Assembly (NCBI GenBank): GCA_029261295.1
Contig: JAJDBP010000018.1
Coordinates: forward strand, 1-64,000
Reading direction: 5' to 3'
Origin: Nitrospirales bacterium
Lineage (GTDB): Bacteria; Nitrospirota; Nitrospiria; Nitrospirales; UBA8639
DNA length: 64,000 nt
This document shows, piece after piece, positions 16,877-23,767 of the stretch. The notes under the pieces were generated by a model. It ran no database searches. It saw only the letters and a program-made list of their open reading frames with translations, and was not told the DNA's origin. Each line of letters starts with the position of its first letter. Position 1 is the stretch's first letter. The translations under genes and the position numbers were made by a program.

Positions 16877-17776
16877 CTACCAGGATTCCTTTCGCACTGA
16901 AACCGGACAAATATCCTTTTCTTGTAAGCCTTGTAGTAATTGACGACACGCCTCAATACTTCCGCAAATTCTGAGATCAGATTGCGCTATATTTGGGATA
17001 GATGTCTGTAAGGGCGAAAGGTCAATTTCTTGCTCTCCAGAAGATAAGGCATTTATGCGAATCATTCGACCTTTGAGTGAGGTCCAATCATTTGGCCAGG
17101 ATCGGGTTAAGACGGGTATATACTGAAAATGTTCTGGGAACTTTCGAGCGATCTCCAACAGTTCTTGATGAAGCATGAGTTGCCCTTCATGGCGTGCGCT
17201 CACCATAAGAGTCATATGACCATGAGACTCCCTAGCGCTTGAGAGCCAATCCCCATGGGCCATGTAACGGATATACGAAAGAAATGGCGTTATACCAGTT
17301 CCAAAGGCGAGACAAACTAACCGTCGCCCTTCCCACTCGCCGTCAGGTTCTAAACGAAGATTTGATTCTTTACACACGGCAGTATTTTCATACACCCTTG
17401 CGCAATTTTGGTCTTCATCAAATGTGACTCGCACATCAATGCCTTGTTCCTTTTCATACCAATCATCGACTATTTGTGACTGCCACCAAATTGAGGTATC
17501 TGCTTGTTGACGATGCGTATGATTAATAAACGTCTCCAAGATACCTGGCTCCTGGTTAGAGGAATTCGATCTGGTATACATACGACGTCGAACCTTGTCC
17601 GTCCGACTTCCCCAAGGTTTTGCCAAAAATGCTGTTCCTGGCCTCATGGTATCTAACAGTGGAACACGTCTCCCCTTGATCTCAAGATATGGCGGCAAAA
17701 CCAATTGCACTCGACGAATTTCCCCTGGATCAATAGCCTGAAGTTTGGCAATACGAGCTGGAACAACATATTCCAT
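16877..17776 (-). CDS. Ferredoxin-NADP reductase-like flavoprotein
   Basis: A 299-residue protein with the FNR fold: an N-terminal FAD-binding barrel with RMYTRSN (equivalent to the RxYS FAD motif), and a C-terminal NAD(P) domain with LAFGTGITPFLSYIRYM (the GTGxxP loop), LMVSARHEGQLMLHQEL and CGSIEACRQLLQ (the CG near the C-terminus). It probably moves electrons between NAD(P)H and a ferredoxin or flavodoxin. About 60 residues between the FAD motif and the nucleotide domain (near LETFINHTHRQQADTSIWW) are not typical. The ATG at 17776 follows agaggaatttct. Confidence 0.82.
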   Translation of the reverse strand: MEYVVPARIAKLQAIDPGEIRRVQLVLPPYLEIKGRRVPLLDTMRPGTAFLAKPWGSRTDKVRRRMYTRSNSSNQEPGILETFINHTHRQQADTSIWWQSQIVDDWYEKEQGIDVRVTFDEDQNCARVYENTAVCKESNLRLEPDGEWEGRRLVCLAFGTGITPFLSYIRYMAHGDWLSSARESHGHMTLMVSARHEGQLMLHQELLEIARKFPEHFQYIPVLTRSWPNDWTSLKGRMIRINALSSGEQEIDLSPLQTSIPNIAQSDLRICGSIEACRQLLQGLQEKDICPVSVRKESW

Positions 17777-17861
17777 AGAAATTCCTCTTAGTGGCTTTAT
17801 TTGATTCTTTTCTCAATTTTTTCTATGATTTTCTTGAGACATTTCCTTTAGAATAGAACAT

Positions 17862-18194
17862 ATGGATCCACTAGACTCAAACCCTATTCCCTCGGTCTCA
17901 CCTTCTTCTCAATCAAAGACCCGACACACCTCCATCAACCCCGGCAACAACCCTCAGGCCCCGAAGACCATCCCAGAAACAGAACCCACTTCCCTTTCTC
18001 AGACAAGCCAAGAAATACATCGATACACTGAAGCGCTCGCAAACCTTCCAGATATTCGGCAAGAGCACATCACCAGAATTCAAAAAGCCTTGGAATCAGG
18101 CACCTACGAAATCTCCTCCAACGACCTTGTTGACAGACTTATTCAAGACATCTTAAATCCAAGACCAAAGGACTCTCTTTCCCACCCTAATTAA
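17862..18194 (+). CDS. FlgM-like anti-sigma28 factor
   Basis: A 110-residue protein. The first half is Pro/Ser/Asn-rich and disordered; the second half has LPDIRQEHITRIQKALESG and YEISSNDLVDRLIQDIL, the FlgM signature (RxExVxxLrxaIxxGxYxvd...iAxxll) that binds FliA. FlgM keeps sigma28 silent until the flagellar hook is complete, then is exported. No flagellar structural genes are in the window, so the link to motility rests on this motif and the PilZ gene next door. Confidence 0.75.
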   Translation: MDPLDSNPIPSVSPSSQSKTRHTSINPGNNPQAPKTIPETEPTSLSQTSQEIHRYTEALANLPDIRQEHITRIQKALESGTYEISSNDLVDRLIQDILNPRPKDSLSHPN

Positions 18195-18412
18195 CTTACC
18201 CGCCTTCCTCTCCTTCCTAACAACTTTTACAAATCGTCTTTCGACAACCACTAACATTCACCACAGATTTAACTATTCTTTGGTTTTCTTTAACCTAGAA
18301 TTTCGACAAAGTTATTGTATATTGTGTGATGTTTCATTCATTTCCTCTTCCTCTCTCTTGTTTCACTTTTTTTTGCCTTGTAGCATGAAGGACAACAACC
18401 GAAAAGAGAGCA

Positions 18413-19072
18413 ATGAGTACGACTTCTCGCTATTCTGCCATGGGTTCAAATATTCTGTGGTTAACCATTTCATCTCAGCCGGAAACGATCTTAATCCGAT
18501 CATCCCTTCTCGGCTTAGGACCTGACAATTCCCTTCTGTGTGCACTCCCTAAAGACCAACCTCTTGATTTACTGACAAAAGGTCTTCTGTGCAAAGGCCG
18601 TTCATATATTGATGGAGATGTCTATGAATTTGAAACTGTCATCCAAGAATTCCTCACCTTTCCCCCGGCTGTTCGCCTCGAAGCCCCTCCAAAAATTCTG
18701 CGTCAAGTTCCTCGTTCTTTTCCTCGTTTAACCATCGACATACCTGGAGTGGTTCGTCCCCTTAGCAAAAACGGACAGATAGTTGCGGTCCTTCCGGTCC
18801 AACTAAGCAATCTCTCTCCCTCTGGATGTCAATTTAGCATCGACCCTTCGGCATGGCCAAAAGTTTCCAACCTCCATCTTTTCATTAGTTGTCGATTACC
18901 AGGATTTGACCATCAATCAAAATTTCATGGTTCAATCGAATGGGTCCAACCTACAAATGAACTGATCATGGGAATCAAATTTATTTTTGAATCAGACAAT
19001 GATATCGCCAATCAGAATATCCTCCAGTGGTATCGTTCTCAACAAGCCAATTTCGTCAACACCAGAGCCTAA
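18413..19072 (+). CDS. PilZ-domain protein, YcgR-like c-di-GMP receptor
   Basis: A 219-residue protein with two parts: an N-terminal YcgR-N-like beta domain (about 10-95) and a PilZ domain (about 100-205). The c-di-GMP motif is present in weak form: RQVPRSFPR (for RxxxR) and LSNLSPSGCQFSI (for D/NxSxxG). YcgR-type proteins brake flagellar motors when c-di-GMP is high. Its position after the FlgM-like gene fits a motility module. gaaaagagag precedes the ATG. Confidence 0.75.
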   Translation: MSTTSRYSAMGSNILWLTISSQPETILIRSSLLGLGPDNSLLCALPKDQPLDLLTKGLLCKGRSYIDGDVYEFETVIQEFLTFPPAVRLEAPPKILRQVPRSFPRLTIDIPGVVRPLSKNGQIVAVLPVQLSNLSPSGCQFSIDPSAWPKVSNLHLFISCRLPGFDHQSKFHGSIEWVQPTNELIMGIKFIFESDNDIANQNILQWYRSQQANFVNTRA

Positions 19073-19358
19073 TCTCCCCTCGCCCATCCTATCTGCTTAG
19101 GGTTGTTTATCAAAATCTTCACCCTGCTCCCCTTTCGTTATTGAGCCATTCTTGTGTCAGATCCAATACCTGACAGTTGGTTGTAGAGCCCCCCTCCCGA
19201 CTTTCTCCTGACCCTATAAATGAGCTGAGGGGATACTCGCGCAGCCTCAGTTGCCTGAGAAAGGACCTTCCGATTACAATATCTTCATAATTCCCTTAAA
19301 TTTTGACATTCAGGGTTATTTATTTCTTTTCCTTTTGCCCCAACGAAAGATCTATCTC

Positions 19359-20429
19359 ATGGCTATGCGTCTGAACAACCAAAACATTATTGATATTGCC
19401 CCACTTCCTGCGCCGAAACACATTCAAGAAGGCCAGCCGCTCCCACAGGAAACTGGGCAAAAGGTGTTAAAAGCTCGACAGGCCATCCGAGATATTCTTC
19501 ATGGACAAGATACTCATCGTCTTGCAGTCATTATTGGCCCCTGCTCAATTCATGACCCTGAGGCGGCCATTCAATACGCTGAACAACTCAAACAGGTGGC
19601 TGATCGTGTTCAAGATCATTTGTTAGTCATCGCTCGAACCTATTTTGAAAAGCCTCGCACGACCGTTGGTTGGAAAGGACTGATCAACGATCCCAGATTA
19701 GATGGCTCGTGTGATATCGAGGAAGGGTTAGAACTCGCGCGTTCTATCCTCCTAAAAATCAATCATCTGGGCATGCCCTGTGCGACAGAATTTCTCGATC
19801 CCGTGACGCCTCAATATATATCAGATTTAATTAGTTGGTCAGCGATTGGTGCACGAACGACGGAAAGCCAAACTCACCGGGAAATGGCGAGTGGCCTATC
19901 CATGCCAGTGGGATTAAAAAATGGAACTGATGGCGGGCTTCAGGTTGCCCTCAATGCGATGGTCGCCGCACGGCATCCGCAAAGTTTTATAGGCGTGAAT
20001 GCGGAAGGGATCACGTCTATTATTAAAACAAATGGAAACCCCGATCGCCATCTCGTACTCCGTGGCGGAGGTGGCCGTGTAAATTACAACCCTGATGATA
20101 TATCCAAAGCCGTACAATGTCTTTCCCAAGAAGGGATTCATCGACCTGTTATGGTTGATTGTTCGCATGGCAACTCCGAAAAAGATCACACACGCCAGGT
20201 CCCCGTTGCTCGCTCAGTGGTCAATCAATTTGCTGAAGGGCAAAGGGCCATTATGGGGCTGTTGATTGAAAGCAACCTTAACCCTGGCAATCAAAAATGG
20301 GAGGCTGGAAAGGCTTTAAAGAAAGGCGTATCGATTACTGATGCGTGCATTGGATGGGAAGACACAGAACATCTTTTGGAAGAACTCGCCGAGACTTTAG
20401 ATAAATCCGCAAACAAAGCTCCCGTATAA
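19359..20429 (+). CDS. aroG: 3-deoxy-7-phosphoheptulonate synthase (DAHP synthase, type I)
   Basis: A 356-residue enzyme of the shikimate pathway, condensing phosphoenolpyruvate and erythrose 4-phosphate. Type I-alpha signatures: IIGPCSIHDPEAA (metal Cys), ARTYFEKPRTTVGWKGLINDP, WSAIGARTTESQ, LKNGTDGG, RGGG, DCSHGNS. The start at 19359 (MAMRLNN) gives the normal length. An upstream TTG frame to 19251 adds a hydrophobic non-homologous extension and is rejected. An inverted repeat (ctgagg and cctcag, 19223-19248) lies in the leader. Confidence 0.95.
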   Translation: MAMRLNNQNIIDIAPLPAPKHIQEGQPLPQETGQKVLKARQAIRDILHGQDTHRLAVIIGPCSIHDPEAAIQYAEQLKQVADRVQDHLLVIARTYFEKPRTTVGWKGLINDPRLDGSCDIEEGLELARSILLKINHLGMPCATEFLDPVTPQYISDLISWSAIGARTTESQTHREMASGLSMPVGLKNGTDGGLQVALNAMVAARHPQSFIGVNAEGITSIIKTNGNPDRHLVLRGGGGRVNYNPDDISKAVQCLSQEGIHRPVMVDCSHGNSEKDHTRQVPVARSVVNQFAEGQRAIMGLLIESNLNPGNQKWEAGKALKKGVSITDACIGWEDTEHLLEELAETLDKSANKAPV

Positions 20430-20494
20430 TTATTTATATCGAGGAAATATTCTTTACCCCATAGAAGGGATCTTCCTCATTTTTATTGTGTAAA

Positions 20495-20977
20495 TTACGG
20501 ATTGGAAGATAAATCAGGTATAGGATCTATCTTAGCCGATGTAGGCTCGTGAACATGCTCATGAGTATGACAGCCAAGGTCATGACAGAGACGGCGATTC
20601 CAAAAACCAGCCCAAGCAATTAGTCCTGCACCAAGAACATCCAGAAAAATTTCTGTTCCACTCCCCGGTTCTATCCAAAGATGAGACACCGCTAAAACGA
20701 ATAGCCCAAGTATGGTCAGAACAGTCGGCCGAATATCACGATGACGAGGATAGGTTGCTAATAAACCAAATCCGGCCAAGAGAGCAATAATAGCGATAAA
20801 GACCCATTCAGTCGTATCAGCCCAAAAGACCCCTAAGAGTCCATCTAAACCATCCCAAGAATGGGCGGCAATGACCGGGAGAGCCAGCAAGGCTAATGGG
20901 GTTACCGCACAATGCACAGCACACACCAATGAAGCAATAGATCCAGCTTTAGAGAGTTTTGGGCCAAATGTACTCAT
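20495..20977 (-). CDS. MerC-family membrane protein
   Basis: A 160-residue membrane protein of the MerC type. It shows Cys19-X3-Cys23 in SLVCAVHCAVTP, the paired thiols of the family, several hydrophobic helices, and a His/Cys-rich C-terminus (CHDLGCHTHEHVHE). MerC proteins move mercuric or related thiophilic metal ions across the inner membrane. It follows the Fur-family gene by 17 bases with its own good site (agaaggaagatca), so the pair is an operon. With a Fur-type regulator, a zinc or nickel-linked role is as likely as mercury. Confidence 0.85.
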   Translation of the reverse strand: MSTFGPKLSKAGSIASLVCAVHCAVTPLALLALPVIAAHSWDGLDGLLGVFWADTTEWVFIAIIALLAGFGLLATYPRHRDIRPTVLTILGLFVLAVSHLWIEPGSGTEIFLDVLGAGLIAWAGFWNRRLCHDLGCHTHEHVHEPTSAKIDPIPDLSSNP

Positions 20978-20994
20978 TGATCTTCCTTCTTAAA

Positions 20995-21462
20995 TTACTG
21001 GCATTTTGGACAAAACCCCGAAAACTCCAAGGTATGATCTTCCACCACAAACTGTGTTCTTTCTTCAATTAACTTGGTCAATTTCTTTAACGGGCATAAC
21101 AATAAATCAACGATTTTCCCACACATTTGACACCGGATGTGATGATGATGTTTTCGTCCTTCTTTTAACTCATACCGGGATTGCCCCTCTTGGTGTAGAT
21201 CCAATTGAACAACCAAACCAAGCTCCTTCAACACATTCACTGTGCGATATACGGTTACCAAGTCAATGGCAATTTGATCTTTCTGTAATTGCAAAAAAAT
21301 CTCAGACGCACTTAAAGGCTGCTGTGTACCTTCTAGGAGAGACAAGACTGCTTTTCTTGTGCGAGTCATTCTTCGCCCAGTAGCTCTCAAACCCTGGCTG
21401 GTCGTTTTCTCTAACAACAGAAATAATCTCCACGAAAAAATGCCTTTTATTAACAAATTCAT
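20995..21462 (-). CDS. Fur-family metal regulator (Zur/Nur/PerR-like)
   Basis: A 155-residue regulator. A winged helix-turn-helix (about 20-95, MTRTRKAVLSLLEG, DLVTVYRTVNVLKELGLV) is followed by the metal-sensing HHHH (RKHHHHIRC) and the structural zinc pair CQMC and CPKC. The lack of a clear Fur iron-site signature and the partner MerC gene suggest Zur- or Nur-like sensing. A TTGCAA-N5-TTGCAA box lies 12-28 bases before the ATG, so it probably autoregulates. The first residues (MNLLIKGIFSWRLFLLLEK) are unusual for Fur proteins; a later start is possible. Confidence 0.85.
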   Translation of the reverse strand: MNLLIKGIFSWRLFLLLEKTTSQGLRATGRRMTRTRKAVLSLLEGTQQPLSASEIFLQLQKDQIAIDLVTVYRTVNVLKELGLVVQLDLHQEGQSRYELKEGRKHHHHIRCQMCGKIVDLLLCPLKKLTKLIEERTQFVVEDHTLEFSGFCPKCQ

Positions 21463-21473
21463 TTAATCATTTA

Positions 21474-21490
21474 TTGCAAGTCTATTGCAA
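21474..21490. promoter_or_regulatory. Fur/Nur-type operator, TTGCAA-N5-TTGCAA
   Basis: Two palindromic hexamers ttgcaa with a gtcta spacer, 12-28 bases upstream of the Fur-family start. Nur, the nickel-sensing Fur-family repressor of Streptomyces, binds tTGCaa-N5-ttGCAA, and this site matches that arrangement exactly. It could block the regulator-MerC operon. Confidence 0.5.
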
Positions 21491-21837
21491 GTAAAAAATA
21501 GCCCATACGTGGACAGAGATCCTCAATTTTCAATAGACAGAACAATATCCTAGATATTCCCCTTCATGGGAGTCTTAATGATTCTAAGGATCGTAAGGAA
21601 AATTTTTACTTGAGGGAAGAAGTCTGTTTCCCGAAAAAGGGATTAGACCATGCTCATGAATTTAAATAGGGAAGTACTCAAAAACCAGAAGAAAAGGGAA
21701 TTGGGAAATTGTCGGTCAGAACTTCGAAAAGCTGGACTAAGTGGGTTCCGCGAAAAATTAATGCCCCCGGTGTGGGATCCCTCGAAAAAGAGGAAAATTA
21801 CGGAAAGTCATTAATGATGGCTAGTAGAGAAAAATGC
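21491..21837. other. Intergenic region with one weak small ORF
   Basis: Between the Fur-family gene and the OmpA gene. The open frame at 21650-21814 (54 residues, Lys/Arg-rich) has a start without a clear Shine-Dalgarno and no homology I can recall. I list it only as a possibility and give it low weight. I see no RNA gene. Confidence 0.3.
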
Positions 21838-22398
21838 TTATTCTAATAACAAATCTGCTCTTCGATTGAACTGATGGCAGCGACGCTCATCATCTACATC
21901 ACAAAGAACCAGGGTATTCCCATAAGACACAATATCTAATCGAGTTCGTGGGATACCCAAATTCACCAGATAATCTTTTACGGCGTTTGCCCGCTTTACT
22001 CCCAATATCATGTTGTAACTTTCACTACCTCGGATGTCTGCATGCCCCTCAATCGTCAGGCCATACGTCGAAAAATGAGTCATCCACTTGGCTGTGGCAT
22101 CTAGCCGCTCCCGTAATTTAGGGGTAATTTCCCAGCTATTAAAAGGAAAATAGATAGTCGGGAAAGGCTCTACCTTGCCGGATTTTCCTTTAAGGTCATC
22201 TTCTGCCGAAACTTCAGGAATGACCATACGGTCTGAGAGTGGAGTCTCTTTGTCAAAATTCGCTGAATTTGACAGGGAAGTGAGTGAGAGCAACGGTTGG
22301 ACTGGTTTTGTCTCATCGGCAGTTCGATGATTCACAGAATACGACTCGCACCCACAAATAAGAAAGATAAGAAAAATCGCAAGTATTCGTAGCATCAT
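21838..22398 (-). CDS. OmpA-family (Pal-like) lipoprotein
   Basis: A 186-residue lipoprotein. The start is best taken at 22398 (MMLRILAIF), since the ggagg site touches the first ATG at 22410. Lipobox LICGC is near residue 16. After a Ser/Thr-rich linker comes an OmpA C-terminal domain (about 85-186): IYFPFNSWEITPKLRERLD, LTIEGHADIRGSESYNMILGVKRANAVKDYL, LDIVSYG, FNRRADLLL. It binds diaminopimelate peptidoglycan to hold the outer membrane, as Pal does. No tol genes are present, so a Tol-linked role is not shown. It lies just downstream of the Flp pilin gene on the same strand. Confidence 0.85.
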   Translation of the reverse strand: MMLRILAIFLIFLICGCESYSVNHRTADETKPVQPLLSLTSLSNSANFDKETPLSDRMVIPEVSAEDDLKGKSGKVEPFPTIYFPFNSWEITPKLRERLDATAKWMTHFSTYGLTIEGHADIRGSESYNMILGVKRANAVKDYLVNLGIPRTRLDIVSYGNTLVLCDVDDERRCHQFNRRADLLLE

Positions 22399-22532
22399 AA
22401 TTTGAAACATCCTCCAGTTTACGATGCTTATCGGAAAAGAAGAACTTGGACTTGAACAAATAAGGAAGAATATCTATTTGGAAGGGAAGAAAAGAGAAGA
22501 AAATTCAGATTTGAGGAAAAAATAAGAACTTC

Positions 22533-22724
22533 TTATTTTTGAGGACCACCAGACTCTTCGAGTATAAGAATCGAGGGAAGACCGTCATTTATATTAGTAA
22601 ATACCTCCATCAAATTCCCACCTAGAATATGAAGAGCCCCAGCCATGACAAGTCCAATAAAACTTATAAACAGGGAATACTCTATGGCTGCTGTTCCTCG
22701 TTCATCATAAAAAAATTGGTACAT
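22533..22724 (-). CDS. Flp/Fap type IVb pilin
   Basis: A 63-residue protein of the class IVb (Flp) pilin type. The Flp motif is GTAAIEYSLFISFIGLVMAGAL: the cleavage site just before it, the Glu at +5-like position, and the hydrophobic helix that packs pilins. The start at 22724 (MYQFFYDERG) uses a ggaga site and leaves the short basic/aromatic leader of Flp prepilins. Assembly needs Tad machinery, which is not in the window. Confidence 0.85.
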   Translation of the reverse strand: MYQFFYDERGTAAIEYSLFISFIGLVMAGALHILGGNLMEVFTNINDGLPSILILEESGGPQK

Positions 22725-22760
22725 TTCAAGAATTCTCCATTGAGCGTTCCATCCCCACAT

Positions 22761-23158
22761 GCAAGCTTCCTTAAAATTTCAATAATGCAAAGACCAAACC
22801 ATGACTTCACAGCCTGATTCTTACCTTCCAATTTTACGCTTTCCTATCAGTAGAAAATGGAAACTAGTTCGAAGGAGGGATGAATGACACAAGATCCTAG
22901 GCCTCAACTGTTCGAAATTTTAACGATGTCTCATTGACAGAAGAAGGAAAAATCAGGAATTCACCAAAACCCATAAAAACATCCGGTAATTGGATCGAAT
23001 ATTGTTAATCTCAATGACAAAATCTTCTTTGTGAGTGATGAAACTTAGTAAAAATGAAACCTACATTTTCAGGTTCCCTAATATCGTTGCCATTCCTTAC
23101 CCCTTGTTTCCTTAGAGATCCCAATTGCAGTGATTAATAATAATCATAAAGGTCTTCC
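22761..23158. other. Non-coding region before the copper operon
   Basis: Between the Flp gene and the copper promoter at 23159. I see no gene, RNA or repeat. Confidence 0.5.
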
Positions 23159-23187
23159 TTGACGATCATTTGTGTTCCTGTGATAAT
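23159..23187 (+). promoter_or_regulatory. Sigma70 promoter of the copper operon
   Basis: TTGACG at 23159-23164, a 17-base spacer and extended tgtGATAAT with -10 hexamer at 23182-23187 form a near-consensus promoter. The CsoR-type operator begins inside the -10 box, so binding would block polymerase. Confidence 0.8.
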
Positions 23188-23213
23188 ACCCTTACCCTAT
23201 GGGTATGGGTATT
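23185..23213. promoter_or_regulatory. CsoR-type operator
   Basis: aataccc-tt-accc-tat-gggt-at-gggtatt is a near-perfect palindrome with paired G/C-tracts, the known target shape of CsoR/RcnR regulators (two G-tracts separated by AT-rich centre). It overlaps the -10 box and start site. Confidence 0.8.
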
Positions 23214-23243
23214 ATTCCCGCCTAAAAAATGAAAGGATTGCCT

Positions 23244-23507
23244 ATGAAACCGAAAATTCATACGGATGCGTTGAAACGTTTATCCTATATTGAAGGCCAC
23301 TTACATGGCGTTCGAAAAATGTTAGAGGAAGACCGCTATTGCGTAGATATCCTGAAACAAACGCACGCTATTCGAAAAGCTATTGAGAAGTTCGAAGCTC
23401 TCCTTTTGGATAGTCATCTCAAAACCTGTGTTATTGATGGAATTCAAAACGGGAAATCCGAACAAATCATTGATGAACTTCGTTCGCTGTATACGGTAGG
23501 ACGATAA
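23244..23507 (+). CDS. csoR: CsoR-family copper-sensing repressor
   Basis: An 87-residue all-helical repressor of the DUF156 family. From the ATG at 23244, Cys33, His58 and Cys62 (in YCVDIL and SHLKTC) form the copper-binding triad of CsoR. Copper(I) binding releases the promoter. The ATG is set by the GGA before it; an earlier ATG at 23229 is possible. It is the first gene of a csoR-copZ-copA operon with 26-base spacing to the next gene. Confidence 0.93.
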   Translation: MKPKIHTDALKRLSYIEGHLHGVRKMLEEDRYCVDILKQTHAIRKAIEKFEALLLDSHLKTCVIDGIQNGKSEQIIDELRSLYTVGR

Positions 23508-23533
23508 ATCTGTATGGAGAAAGGAATCGAAGA

Positions 23534-23755
23534 ATGAAGATGAGTCAACATTTCCCTATTCAGGGAATGACATGTGCTAATTGCGTCCGACATGTAGAAA
23601 ACGTTCTCAAAAATTTCCCCGGGATCTCTCTACTCCAAGTGAATCTTGAAAATCATGACGCTCTGATTGAATACGATTCTGAATCGGTAACATATGAGGC
23701 CATGGCTTCCGCGCTCAAGGAAGCTGGCTATACTCTAGACAAAATAAAAGACTAG
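23534..23755 (+). CDS. copZ: CopZ-like copper chaperone (HMA domain)
   Basis: A 73-residue ferredoxin-like domain with the metal site GMTCANC (Cys14, Cys17). It carries Cu(I) to the CopA N-terminal domains. Overlap in style with the HMA domains of the next gene is strong. It follows csoR closely. Confidence 0.92.
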   Translation: MKMSQHFPIQGMTCANCVRHVENVLKNFPGISLLQVNLENHDALIEYDSESVTYEAMASALKEAGYTLDKIKD

Positions 23756-23767
23756 CGATCCACTAGC

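Noticed and set aside
21650-21814. 54-codon basic open frame
   Set aside because: Weak start, no homology; mentioned only as part of the intergenic region.
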